DNA of 64,000 nt from Thiocapsa bogorovii (GTDB taxonomy: Bacteria; Pseudomonadota; Gammaproteobacteria; Chromatiales; Chromatiaceae). Shown here in pieces: positions 32,445 through 42,075 of the stretch. The position numbers and the translations under genes were made by a program. The stretch is from NCBI RefSeq assembly GCF_021228795.1, contig NZ_CP089309.1, positions 868,001-932,000 on the forward strand, in the 5' to 3' direction. The notes under the pieces were generated by a model. The model was not told the origin of the DNA. It worked only from the letters and a program-made list of their open reading frames with translations, and searched no databases. Position 1 is the first letter of the stretch; each line of letters opens with the position of its first letter.

Positions 32445-35306
32445 CTATTCGCGACCCGCTTCCACTTTCGTCAAACCCTCCTCAAGCTTCTTGATCTCCT
32501 CCGGCGACAGCACCGGCCGATCAACCTTGATCGCCAGCTTATTCAACTCCGCCGTGAGCGGGAACGGCGGCAGGTAGTCCGCATCGTTGACGCCCGTGAT
32601 GGTGTCGGAGCCGACGTCGAAGCTCTCGTCCCACTGCAGGATGATCGGGATCGTCTTCTCCATCTCGATGGTTTGCACCTCTTTGCCATCGACCTTCAAC
32701 GTGCCGGTGCCCGAGCGTCCGATGCCGCTGAAGTTATTGAAGGCCATCGTTTCCGCGCCGAGGCCGTCATAGGTGAAGGCGAACTCAATGCTGTGTTCGC
32801 CGGGTGCGAGGGCTTCCGGTCCTTCCCACTTGATGCGCTCGAGGTCGAGCAGGTTCCACAGGAAGACCGGCTTGCCCTCAAGTAGGTAGAACCCGAATCC
32901 AGCGAAACGTCCGCCCGAGGTCACGATCATTCCCTCCGCGCCACCCTCGGGAACGGTGATGTCCGCCGTGATCGTGTAGGAGGTGTTGAGCAGATAGGGC
33001 GCATCGCCCTGCGGCAGACCGGTCATCGGTGACGTGTAGATATACTCGTTGCGACCGGCGGTGAGGCTCGGACGTGGGGCGGCCACGCGCGCGCCCACCG
33101 AGGCATCCAGCGGCAGGACCTGATACTTCTTCGCCTCATCGAGGAACATGGCGCGCATTTCCGTCACCTTGTCCGGATGCTGCGCGGCGATGTCGTCGGA
33201 CTGGTTCCAACTGGTGTTCAGGTCGTAGAGCTGGAACACCTGGTTGTTCAGCGGGTCCGGGTTGGCTGAGGAGAAGGCATCCCAGGGGGCGCGGTCCACC
33301 TTGGTGCTCATCAGCCAGCCGTCATGGTAGATCGCCCACTGGCCCATCATCTCGAAATACTGGGTGGTATGACGCGAAGGTGCCTTGGCATTGGCTTCGT
33401 CGAAAGTGTAGGCGTAGCTGGTGCCTTCGATGGGCTTCTGCTTGATGCCGTCCACGACCTCGGGGGCTGCGATGCCGGTGACTTCCAGGATGGTCGGCAC
33501 GTGATCGATGACGTGCATGAACTGCTCACGCAGGGCGCCCTTGTCTTTGATGCGCGCCGGCCACTGGATAACCATATTCTGGTTGATGCCGCCGAGTCGG
33601 GAGGCGTTCTGCTTGAACCAGTCGAACGGCGTGTCGAAGGCCCAGGACCAACCGGCCGACATGTGGTTGTAGGCCAGTTCGGTGCCCCAGGCATCAAAGA
33701 ACTTCATCTGCACGTCCACCGGCGGCTTGACGCCGTTGAAGAACGCCACCTCGCTGAAGGTACCTTCCGGCCCGCCCTCGGCGCTGGTGCCGTTGTCGCC
33801 GTTCTGGTAGATGACGAGCGTATTGTCGAGCCTGCCCAGGTCCTCGAAATGCTGGATCACGCGACCGATTTCATAGTCGCTGTAGGCGACGTAGGCGGCA
33901 AACACCTCGGCCTGCCGGATAAAGAGCTTCTTCGCATCGTCCGAGAGCTCGTCCCAGGGCGTCAGGATCTCCTTCGGCCAGGGAGTGAGCTCCTGATCCG
34001 GAGGAATGACGCCGAGCTTCTTTTGATTCTCGAAGATCCGCTCGCGCAGCTTCTCGTAACCGTCGTCGAAGAGGTGCATCGCGCTGATCTTGTCCACCCA
34101 TTCTTTGGTCGGGTGGTGCGGCGCGTGCGAGGAGCCGGGGCAGTAGTGGAGGAAGATCGGCTGCGTGGGGTCGGTCTGGTGAATCCGGTCCATCCAGGCA
34201 ATGGCGTCGTCGGCCATCGCGGTGATCAGGTTCCAGGAACTCTCTTTACCGGTCACCGGCCAGATCGCCGCCTTTGGATCGGAGCGATCCATCTTCAGGG
34301 TGCCCTCGTGCCCGATCCAGGGATAGATCTGCGTGGTGTTGCGGAACAGGTTCGGCCCCCATTGGTTGGCATCGCCGCCGACGAAGCCGTAGAAGTAGTC
34401 GAAGCCCATGCCCGTCGGCCACTGGGTGAAGGGTCCGGCCTGGCTGGCCTCGTAGGTCGGCGTGTTGTGGTTCTTTCCGAACCAGCTGGTCGCATAGCCG
34501 TTGTCGCGCAGGATGCGTCCGATGGTCGCGTTGTCCGCACCGATGACGCTGTTGTAGCCGGGGAATCCGGTCGCCTGCTCGGCGATGACGCCGAAGCCCA
34601 CCGAGTGGTGATTGCGCCCGGTGATCAGCGCCGCGCGCGTCGGCGAGCAGAGCGAGGTGGAGAAGATTCGGTTGTAGCGCAGACCGTTCTCCGCGATGCG
34701 GTCCATCGACGGCGTCGGGATGACGCCACCAAAGGTGCTGGGCACACCGAAGCCCGCGTCGTCGGTCAGGATCAGCAGGATGTCGGGCGCATCCTTGGGC
34801 GGCACGATGCGCGGCGCCCACCATTGCTTGGATTGCAGCGCGTCGTCTTTGATCACGCCGCCGAAGGCCGGCTGCGGCGCGGGGAGTTGTGTCCCGCTGA
34901 TCGTGGTGGTGGCGCTCGGCGAGCCAAGGACGCCAGTGACCTGCGGGGTGACCCGAGGGGTGACCTGGCGAGTCGCCTGGGGGGCGCCTGTTGCCGCGCC
35001 CTCGGTCGCGGTGGCGCTGGTGGTCACCACCAGTTCCTGACCGATATCGATCAGGTCCGAGTCGAGCTTGTTGGCTTCCTTGATGTCTGCGACCGGGACA
35101 CCGAAACGTGCGCTGATCCCCGCCAGATCGTCGCCCTTGACGACCTCATAGCGACCGGTAGCCGCATCGAATGCGCCCCCTGCGTGATTGCGGGGCCCGT
35201 TATCCGCGGCTTGAAGGGCGCCGGAGCAGAGAAACACCGCGACCGCTAGGGCTGCGGCGAGTCGTCGCCATGGGTGCGGCGCTGGTTCCGAAAAGTTGAC
35301 AGCCAT
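32445..35306 (-). CDS. Arylsulfatase with N-terminal LysM domain
   Basis: A 953-residue exported hydrolase. Order: signal peptide (RLAAALAVAVFLCSGALQAA), one LysM module at about residues 52-95 (RYEVVKGDDLAGISARFG), a Thr/Pro/Val linker, then a sulfatase domain from about 172. Active-site features: metal Asp pair in ILLILTDDAGFG and the formylglycine motif CSPTR at Cys220 followed by ALITGRNH. A C-terminal beta domain follows residue 700. It would cleave sulfate esters in the periplasm, held on peptidoglycan by LysM. Activity needs a formylglycine-generating enzyme, not found nearby. ATG 35306 is preferred over an open extension to 35393. It follows the LysM-DUF1254 gene. Confidence 0.9.
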   Translation of the reverse strand: MAVNFSEPAPHPWRRLAAALAVAVFLCSGALQAADNGPRNHAGGAFDAATGRYEVVKGDDLAGISARFGVPVADIKEANKLDSDLIDIGQELVVTTSATATEGAATGAPQATRQVTPRVTPQVTGVLGSPSATTTISGTQLPAPQPAFGGVIKDDALQSKQWWAPRIVPPKDAPDILLILTDDAGFGVPSTFGGVIPTPSMDRIAENGLRYNRIFSTSLCSPTRAALITGRNHHSVGFGVIAEQATGFPGYNSVIGADNATIGRILRDNGYATSWFGKNHNTPTYEASQAGPFTQWPTGMGFDYFYGFVGGDANQWGPNLFRNTTQIYPWIGHEGTLKMDRSDPKAAIWPVTGKESSWNLITAMADDAIAWMDRIHQTDPTQPIFLHYCPGSSHAPHHPTKEWVDKISAMHLFDDGYEKLRERIFENQKKLGVIPPDQELTPWPKEILTPWDELSDDAKKLFIRQAEVFAAYVAYSDYEIGRVIQHFEDLGRLDNTLVIYQNGDNGTSAEGGPEGTFSEVAFFNGVKPPVDVQMKFFDAWGTELAYNHMSAGWSWAFDTPFDWFKQNASRLGGINQNMVIQWPARIKDKGALREQFMHVIDHVPTILEVTGIAAPEVVDGIKQKPIEGTSYAYTFDEANAKAPSRHTTQYFEMMGQWAIYHDGWLMSTKVDRAPWDAFSSANPDPLNNQVFQLYDLNTSWNQSDDIAAQHPDKVTEMRAMFLDEAKKYQVLPLDASVGARVAAPRPSLTAGRNEYIYTSPMTGLPQGDAPYLLNTSYTITADITVPEGGAEGMIVTSGGRFAGFGFYLLEGKPVFLWNLLDLERIKWEGPEALAPGEHSIEFAFTYDGLGAETMAFNNFSGIGRSGTGTLKVDGKEVQTIEMEKTIPIILQWDESFDVGSDTITGVNDADYLPPFPLTAELNKLAIKVDRPVLSPEEIKKLEEGLTKVEAGRE

Positions 35307-35399
35307 TGTGGCGTTGTCTCCTGTGGTGGGTTGGAAGTTGGAAGGCTCAGGTCGCACGCGGTGCGGGCGAGCAACCGGGTTGAAGGGCGCCAAGCGCCC

Positions 35400-37127
35400 T
35401 TAGGATTGCGGCGCGATCTCACCCGGTCGCCAGGTCTGATCGAACCAAGGCTCCAAGGGACCGTACAGGCGCAGGATCATGAACCAGCCCTTGCCGGGAA
35501 TGGTCTGAACCCAGTTGCTTTCCTTGCCCGCGGGGGCGTTCGGGCCGAACCAGACGTCCACCGAGCCGTCCGCATTGATCTGGATGTCCTTGTTTTGGCT
35601 GCTGACGCTCGGGGAGCGCTGGTCGGTCTGCAGCATCGAGCGGGTCTGGGTGTCGTAGACGATGACCGACCAGAAGTCCTTGACCGGGATGTTCGGCGGC
35701 AGGTGCAGCTTGTAGGTCTTGGCGCCGTCGAACGGATTGCCGTTGGCGTCCAGGGCGGTCCACGGGTACTGTGAGCCCTTGCCGACCATCTTCTCCTCCA
35801 TCGCGGGGGTCACCCCGGTGGCGAAAAAATAGAAGAAGGCCGCGCCGTCGAGGTTGGCAACGCCCGGGGCGACCTCGAACTTATAGCCGCCGAAGAAGGG
35901 CAGACGCCACTGGCTGTCCGGATAGAAGTAGGCATCCTGCTCGCGCATCTTGAACGCCAGGCTGCGCGCGGTCGCCGCACCGATGTTGGCCGCATCCTCC
36001 AGAATCGCCTTCATCCGCGCGTCGGGCGCGAAGGGCTTGCCTTTTTCGATGCCGATGGCGGCAAAAAGACCCAGGGTGGTCGGGTCCGAGCCACTGGACG
36101 GCTCTTCCTGAATGACCTGGTTCAACAGCTCCCAGAAGCTGTAATCGCCGGGGAAGACGAAATTCGACGGAATGCCCGAGGCATTGGCGAACGTGATCGG
36201 CGGAGCCTTGGCCTCGTCGCCGAGGCGGTAGATCTTCAGGTGTTGCTTGACCAGGTCGACGCCGGGCTTCGGCGAGCCGTCCACCAGGAACGAGCGGAAC
36301 GGCATCCAGGTGCCATAGGTGCTCGGCCGCACGACGAAGTAGCCCTCCGGCACATTGCCGTCGTAGCCGGGGGGCAGGATCAGATACGTGCCGCCCTCGC
36401 CCTTGTCGGGGCCGGTGATGCCGACGTCGGCGACCCACTTGTACCAAAAGTCGTCGATCAGCCCGAGGACCTTCGGCGGCACCTCGACGACCAACGGACC
36501 CTCGTGCGTATCGAGCCAGATGAAGCTGTAGACGGTGTTGTCGTTCGCCGTCAGCTCCACGGTCTTGGCATCGACGAGGTTTTCCCAGATGACGTCGGTC
36601 TGATTGACCGGACCGAACTCCTGCAGCGAAGCTCGCATGCTCGCCTGGTTGACGATGGGGATGCCGAGCAGATAGGCCTGCAGCGCCCGGGAGCGATCCA
36701 GGTTGTCGTAGATCGTCTCGATGCTGTCGGCCGACGGAACGCCGTCGCGCAGGCGCAGCGTCCCGATGGAGGTGTCGAGGGTATCGGGTGTCGCGACGCC
36801 AGGTGCGGTAGGGGTCGTCATCGCGTATCGGGCGGCGGAAGGACCGGCAGCAGAACTGCTCGGAGCATGTGTAGCGATCACCAAGGTCTGGCCGGTGTCG
36901 ATCCGGTCCGAGACGAGCTTGTTCTCCGCTTTCAACTCGCTCACGGTGATGCCGAAGCGTTCGGCGATCCCGGCCAAGTCGTCGCCTCGGACGACAACAT
37001 AGGTCGCCGTGGCGGCGTCATATTGGCCTTCCGCGAACTTCAGCGGCCCGCGATCCTCGGCCCGGGCGCCACCGAGGGCAAAACAGGCAACCAAGGCCCA
37101 AGTCGAAATGATCAGGTGTCTCATCAT
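35400..37127 (-). CDS. DUF1254/DUF1214 protein with N-terminal LysM domain
   Basis: A 575-residue exported protein. Signal peptide (LIISTWALVACFALGGARA), then a LysM module at about residues 38-86 (TYVVVRGDDLAGIAERFG), a linker, a DUF1254 domain (LDTSIGTLRLRDGVPSAD, YSFIWLDTHEGPLVVEVPP) and a C-terminal DUF1214 domain (YKLHLPPNIPVKDFWSVIVY, WVQTIPGKGWFMILRLYGPL). The family has no firm biochemical function. Its LysM and lead-in match those of the adjacent arylsulfatase. It is 94 bp upstream of that gene on the same strand and is divergent from an AraC-type regulator, which probably controls both. Confidence 0.88.
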   Translation of the reverse strand: MMRHLIISTWALVACFALGGARAEDRGPLKFAEGQYDAATATYVVVRGDDLAGIAERFGITVSELKAENKLVSDRIDTGQTLVIATHAPSSSAAGPSAARYAMTTPTAPGVATPDTLDTSIGTLRLRDGVPSADSIETIYDNLDRSRALQAYLLGIPIVNQASMRASLQEFGPVNQTDVIWENLVDAKTVELTANDNTVYSFIWLDTHEGPLVVEVPPKVLGLIDDFWYKWVADVGITGPDKGEGGTYLILPPGYDGNVPEGYFVVRPSTYGTWMPFRSFLVDGSPKPGVDLVKQHLKIYRLGDEAKAPPITFANASGIPSNFVFPGDYSFWELLNQVIQEEPSSGSDPTTLGLFAAIGIEKGKPFAPDARMKAILEDAANIGAATARSLAFKMREQDAYFYPDSQWRLPFFGGYKFEVAPGVANLDGAAFFYFFATGVTPAMEEKMVGKGSQYPWTALDANGNPFDGAKTYKLHLPPNIPVKDFWSVIVYDTQTRSMLQTDQRSPSVSSQNKDIQINADGSVDVWFGPNAPAGKESNWVQTIPGKGWFMILRLYGPLEPWFDQTWRPGEIAPQS

Positions 37128-37649
37128 GCGATTCCCCGAGATGGGATTTCAGAGCCCGCCCACGCGTCCCGGTCCGGTCACGGCCGCAAGCAAAACGCCC
37201 TCGTTCCAACAGACGAGTCGAGCGACTCACCTTGCAATTCCGGTCAAGAGACCGCGCGATGGACCTGCCGCCTCAGGGGACGACAAGGGCTCGACAGCGA
37301 ACACGGGTGCGTCGGGTGTCTCCATTCGATCTGCTCGATCGCGCTGGTGGCGAACGCCACATCTCCAGCGATCCGATGACCGGCCAAAAGGACCAAGAAA
37401 TCGACCAATCAGATGTTTCTTATCGTTTGAATCGGACGTCGATCATGGTTCCGCCACGCGTCGTCGCGCAGCCCCCTCGGGCGAAGCGCGGGAGCCCCGC
37501 CGCGGTGTGCGGGCGAGTCCGCGAGAGGCGAAGACGGGCTAACGGCAATCTAGCAGATCGGGGCCCGGTTCCGTCTTGCATTTCCGGCCACATATTGATC
37601 GAACGCCACAAACTGATCGGACCGATGTACAGCCGAAGGGATCCTGAAG
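37128..37649. promoter_or_regulatory. Divergent control region between DUF1254-LysM gene and AraC regulator
   Basis: No gene is supported in these 522 bp. A direct repeat TGATCGAAC (37596-37604) and TGATCGGAC (37614-37622), 18 bp start to start, lies just before the regulator gene. The spacing and orientation are of the kind AraC proteins use, so it could be an autoregulatory site. Confidence 0.35.
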
Positions 37650-38720
37650 ATGACAAGAGAAGAGAGGCCGGCGGCCGGTTTCAACGCACTGACCTTGGCG
37701 ACCGCCAGTCAGGCCGGCGATATTCGGATCGCACCCGTCATTGCGCTTCCCGCCGTCTTGACCGAGCTCGGGGTCAAACCGCAACGCGCGTTCACCAAGG
37801 CAGGTGTCGATATCGGGTTGTTTCAGGACCCCGAAGGCCGTATCGCTTTCGAAGCCCTCGGACGCCTGCTCGAGACGTGCGTCGAGCTGACCCAGTGCGC
37901 ACACTTCGGTCTGCTGCTCGGCGACCGCTTCGACCTAACGTGCTTCGGCCCGCTCGGCTATCTGATGCGCAATTCGCCGACGGTCGGCGCCGCCCTGCGC
38001 AGTCTCCTGATGCATCTCCACCTGTACGACAGAGGCGCCACGCCGGTTCTGCGCGCAACCGAACCCGACCGCGTCATTCTCGGCTATTCGATCTACCGTC
38101 ACGCAACGCCGGCAAGCGATCAGATCTACGACGGGGCGATACTGATCGGGTGCCGGATCATGCGTGAGCTCTGCGGTCCATCCTGGAGGCCGCTGCATGC
38201 CCATTTTGCACACGGCCAGCCGGAAAACATCGACGTCTACCAACGCCTCTTCCGATCCAGCGTCAGCTTCGACGCCGATCTCTCAGGGATACAATTCCAG
38301 TCGTCCGTGCTCCAGCGGCCGATCGACGGCGCCGACGCGACGCTCCATGGCTTTCTCACCAAGGCGATACTGGAGGCGAACGCGAACGGTCCGATGAGCT
38401 TCGCCGAACGCGTCGAAGCCGTGCTGCACCAAATGGTGCTGAGCAACACCGCATCGACGGACGCGGTCGCGCGTCTGTTCGGGATCAGCGAGCGGACCCT
38501 GCGCCGCAGACTCAAGGATGAGGGCAAGAACCTGATGCAACTGGTCAACGCCGTGCGCTTCGAGCTGGCGCGGCAGCTCCTCGACAACACCGATCTGCCG
38601 ATCTCCGAGATCGCGACCGCATTGCAATATACCGATCAGAATGCCTTTTCCCGAGCCTTCCGTCGTTGGGCAGCACTCAGCCCATCGCAATGGCGCATGC
38701 GACGGTCTCCCGCCGGCTAG
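37650..38720 (+). CDS. AraC-family transcriptional regulator, OruR/ArgR-like
   Basis: A 356-residue regulator paralogous to that at 18252. The N-terminal ligand domain shows FGLLLGDRFDLTCFGPLGYL and LHLYDRGATPVLRA; the C-terminal AraC domain shows TDAVARLFGISERTLRRRLK and ISEIATALQYTDQNAFSRAF. It is divergent from the DUF1254-LysM and arylsulfatase genes and is their likely regulator. Its 3' end overlaps the convergent AsmA-like gene by 4 bp. Confidence 0.9.
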   Translation: MTREERPAAGFNALTLATASQAGDIRIAPVIALPAVLTELGVKPQRAFTKAGVDIGLFQDPEGRIAFEALGRLLETCVELTQCAHFGLLLGDRFDLTCFGPLGYLMRNSPTVGAALRSLLMHLHLYDRGATPVLRATEPDRVILGYSIYRHATPASDQIYDGAILIGCRIMRELCGPSWRPLHAHFAHGQPENIDVYQRLFRSSVSFDADLSGIQFQSSVLQRPIDGADATLHGFLTKAILEANANGPMSFAERVEAVLHQMVLSNTASTDAVARLFGISERTLRRRLKDEGKNLMQLVNAVRFELARQLLDNTDLPISEIATALQYTDQNAFSRAFRRWAALSPSQWRMRRSPAG

Positions 38721-41700
38721 GGTGACGACCCAGGATCCGGCGCATCCCGCCTCAAGACCTTCTCGCACGGGCTACCGAAGGCGCTTAGGCGACCGATGAT
38801 CTGATCGGCCACCAGGCTCAGGCCGCTGGTCGCCCAGGCAGCGGCGCCTTGGACGAGGAGATCGCCGGTGTCGATGGTTGCACGCGGGGCCTTCAGGGTG
38901 CCGGTGACAATGATGAAACGGTCGGCGATGCCGAGCAGACTGAGCCCGACCCCCGTGCGTTTGGCGGCCTTGAAGCGCAGGGCGATCTCGCCCGTCTCCA
39001 GCTTGATGGCGCCGCCGCCCATCACATTGAGGTTGTCGGTTTGGAGCGCCAAACCGCGCTTGCTGGTCGCGATACCGTCCGCTACATCGAACTGCAGCAC
39101 CGCGCACCGGAGGCTGACGAGATCCCGGCGGATGTCGACCGTGGCGAGTCGAGCCGGATTGAGCGTGTCGAGCAGACTGAACACAAGGCCTCCCAAGGGC
39201 AGCTTGGAAGCCTTTCGGTCGAGCTGTCCGGCACCCAGGATCAGCTCCACGCGGCCGTCTGCGGAACGCAGCAGCGCAGGAATCGAGGCACCGACACCGC
39301 TCAGGCGGATCTCAACGGCGGCTGGCACGCTGGAGAGTACCTGTTGATTTGTCGACCTGATCAACCGACCGAGGTCGAGATTGCCCTTGTGGTGCAGATC
39401 GAACCGCCAGTCGGTCTGGCGGGACCGCAGCTCCAGGTCCACCGACATGCGGTTCTGAGCGGCATCGGCCGAAAGTACCAGATGCCCGGCGTCGAGCTGA
39501 GCATCGAGCGTGCCGTTGTCGATCCCGAAGTCGCCGAGTTGAACTTGACCCGCACGCAACTTAAGCGATCCGTCGATGGCTTTGAGTCCGTTCAACGGCA
39601 GCGGCTGCTCGTCGATGCTGTCCCGCCCGACCCCGGAAACGCCGCTGTCGTTCGCGCCGCTCGGCTCGCCGGCCCGCCGCGGATCCGGGTTCGGCGCCAT
39701 GAACGGCGTCAGGTCCAAGACCTCGGCGATCAGGTCGGCGTCGATTCGCGCGCGCTCGCCGAGACCGATGCGGGCCTGCCCGGCGAGATCACTTCCCGCG
39801 CTGCTTGCCTTCAGGTCCAGCAACGTGATCTGCCCGGCCTGACCCTCGACACGCGCCGTCGCCGAGAACGGCTGCGCAGGCAGCCCGGGATGCAATGCCT
39901 CCAGGCTCTTCGCCGCGAACCGCGCCTGAAGTTGGTTTCCCGCCAGGCCGTCGAGTCGGGCGAGCTCGCCGGTTAGGGCACCGGTCAGGCCGGTGTCGTC
40001 GGCCACGGTCAGGTCGAGCATCAGACCACGCCCGGTGCGGATGGCCGCCAGCGGTCCCAGATGGCCGCTGATGCTCAGTCGGTGGCGATCGATGCGAGTC
40101 CGTGCGGTGACGTCGATCCGCGACCAGGACCGACCCGCGGGCAGCAGGTCGGCTAGCGTCCCGCCTGTCAGCGTCAGGTCCAGAGCTCGCCCTGCCATCG
40201 TCAAACCGGTCTCGAAGCTCATCGCCTTGCCGGCATCGACGTGCAGGTTGGGGCCGCTCAGCTCGATGGCCGTGGCCTTCCGGCCTCGCTCGACGGGCGG
40301 GAGCAGCCGGGCCGACTTGGCCTTCAGTGTGCCGCTCAGGGCGCGGATCAGCGCTGCCGGCGTTGCCCCGCTGGCCCCGGCGTCCAGACCCACGCCGACG
40401 ACGCTTCCGCCCAACTTCGGGCTCTGGTCCAGCATCGACAGGGCCTGTGCCAAGTCGATGCGATCCGTGTTCAGCTTGAGTGTGAGCGCAGGCGATACGG
40501 GGCCGGCGTCGATCACCGCTTGGCCGGTGAGGGTCAGTCCGGGAAGCACCAGTCTGACCCCGTCGAGCTGAAGCCGGCCGCCGCGGAGTTTGGCCCGAGC
40601 CCTCGGCCCGCGCATGGTGATGCGCTGCCAGGTCAGGGCCTCGGCGGCGAGGGTCAGGTCGGCATCGAGCCGGGTCAACATCTCGAACGGCAGCGGCGTA
40701 TCGAGCCAGGTCGGGGGGGTCGTCGGGTGGGTTTTGGTTGCCGCGGGCCCCAGGGCAGGATTTCCATCGCGATGAGCTGCTTTACCCTGCCCGGTCCCCT
40801 CGAAGCTGACCTTTCCGACCTTGAGCGTGCCGCTAAGCAGCGCCCGCTCGTCACCCGATGCCGGCCGCAGCTCGCCGTCGAAACTCCCGTCGGCGAGCGT
40901 TGCCTTGATCGCCAGGTCGCCGGTCGTCCGGGTACCGGCTTTCGGCGTCAGTTGCAGCGTCCCGAGCCGATCGCCGAGACTCCCCGCAATCCGCAGGGAC
41001 CAGGGACCGTCCGCCGAGACGCTGATCTCGCCATCGCTGACAATCAGCGGCGCGGGCAGGACATCGGCCTCCGACGATCCGCTGATCGCACTGGCCTTTA
41101 GGGTCCGGCCGTCCCAGGTCAAGCCCGTGTCGAGCCGAAAGGGCCCCGCCGGCAGCCCATGGATCCCGGCGATCTGCCCAAGCGGAGTCGCCGTCGGCCC
41201 CTGCACTTGGAGCTTGGCGTCCAGCCCCGTCGGATCAAACGGCGTGGGCGCGCTGCCGTTCAGCTCGACGCGGGTGTCCGCGCTGCGGGCTTGCACCTGG
41301 AAGGGCCAGCGGGCGCCGGCCTGAGAATCCGCGGCACCGGCGCTGGCGTTCAGAGTCAGCGGGGTCTCATTGATGACCAGTTCAGCCTGAAGCGCCAACG
41401 GTTGGACGCCCAGCCCGTCGAGCTGAAGCCGCGTCACATCGGCGCGTCGCACCAGCCCCTTTGCCGCCGAAAAGGCGATCTCGGAATCCAACACCTGCAC
41501 CGTCGGCACCAGCAGGCTGATGTCGCCGGTGCCCTTGCCCTTGGCGGCGCCGAGCTGCCAGTTGTCGCGACCATCGGCGGTTCTCTGGAGCATCAAGCGC
41601 GCACCACGGATCACCAGTTGATCGATGTTGACCTGTCGGTGCAACAGCGCCCCCAGGTCCAACGACACGTCCACCCGCTTGGTCTCAAGCACGTGCGGAC

Positions 41701-41956
41701 CCAGCGCCCAGTCGGCGACCGGGTCCGGATTCGCCACCCGCAGCCCCGTGAGCACGATCGACAAGGCCGGCCGTGGATGCACCAACCAACCCAGCGTCAC
41801 GCCGTCGATCGTAACCGGTCGTCCAAGGACCTTGCCCGCGGCGGCCTCCAGGTCCGCCTTGTGCTCATGCAGATAGACCGGCAGATAGGCGATGGCGCCG
41901 ACCAGCAGCAAAGACGCAGGCAGCAAAATCCAGGCGAGAACGCGTAAGGCTTTCAT
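38717..41956 (-). CDS. AsmA-family protein
   Basis: A 1079-residue envelope protein with one N-terminal transmembrane helix (VLAWILLPASLLLVGAIAYL) and a long beta-rich periplasmic part. AsmA features: GRPVTIDGVTLGWLVHPRPA near the N-terminus, repeated groove-forming strands, and the C-terminal block IRRDLVSLRCAVLQFDVADG followed by TDNLNVMGGGAIKLETGEIA. AsmA-like proteins are thought to carry phospholipids between membranes. It stands apart, convergent with the AraC-type gene; PqiABC, another lipid-transport system, lies a few kilobases away. Confidence 0.88.
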   Translation of the reverse strand: MKALRVLAWILLPASLLLVGAIAYLPVYLHEHKADLEAAAGKVLGRPVTIDGVTLGWLVHPRPALSIVLTGLRVANPDPVADWALGPHVLETKRVDVSLDLGALLHRQVNIDQLVIRGARLMLQRTADGRDNWQLGAAKGKGTGDISLLVPTVQVLDSEIAFSAAKGLVRRADVTRLQLDGLGVQPLALQAELVINETPLTLNASAGAADSQAGARWPFQVQARSADTRVELNGSAPTPFDPTGLDAKLQVQGPTATPLGQIAGIHGLPAGPFRLDTGLTWDGRTLKASAISGSSEADVLPAPLIVSDGEISVSADGPWSLRIAGSLGDRLGTLQLTPKAGTRTTGDLAIKATLADGSFDGELRPASGDERALLSGTLKVGKVSFEGTGQGKAAHRDGNPALGPAATKTHPTTPPTWLDTPLPFEMLTRLDADLTLAAEALTWQRITMRGPRARAKLRGGRLQLDGVRLVLPGLTLTGQAVIDAGPVSPALTLKLNTDRIDLAQALSMLDQSPKLGGSVVGVGLDAGASGATPAALIRALSGTLKAKSARLLPPVERGRKATAIELSGPNLHVDAGKAMSFETGLTMAGRALDLTLTGGTLADLLPAGRSWSRIDVTARTRIDRHRLSISGHLGPLAAIRTGRGLMLDLTVADDTGLTGALTGELARLDGLAGNQLQARFAAKSLEALHPGLPAQPFSATARVEGQAGQITLLDLKASSAGSDLAGQARIGLGERARIDADLIAEVLDLTPFMAPNPDPRRAGEPSGANDSGVSGVGRDSIDEQPLPLNGLKAIDGSLKLRAGQVQLGDFGIDNGTLDAQLDAGHLVLSADAAQNRMSVDLELRSRQTDWRFDLHHKGNLDLGRLIRSTNQQVLSSVPAAVEIRLSGVGASIPALLRSADGRVELILGAGQLDRKASKLPLGGLVFSLLDTLNPARLATVDIRRDLVSLRCAVLQFDVADGIATSKRGLALQTDNLNVMGGGAIKLETGEIALRFKAAKRTGVGLSLLGIADRFIIVTGTLKAPRATIDTGDLLVQGAAAWATSGLSLVADQIIGRLSAFGSPCEKVLRRDAPDPGSSP

Positions 41957-42075
41957 TCAATGGTGTAGGCGAGTTGAATCTGGAAACTGTTGAAGAATGC
42001 AGCCTCAAACGGACGCTGGAGCCTAGCCGCAACCGAGGCATCGTCCCATTGAGGTTCTGGTTCCTTTGCGTCCTC

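Noticed and set aside
33324-35249. 641-codon plus-strand frame over the arylsulfatase
   Set aside because: Low-complexity Arg/Gly/Val-rich antisense reading; the minus strand has the sulfatase motifs and LysM.
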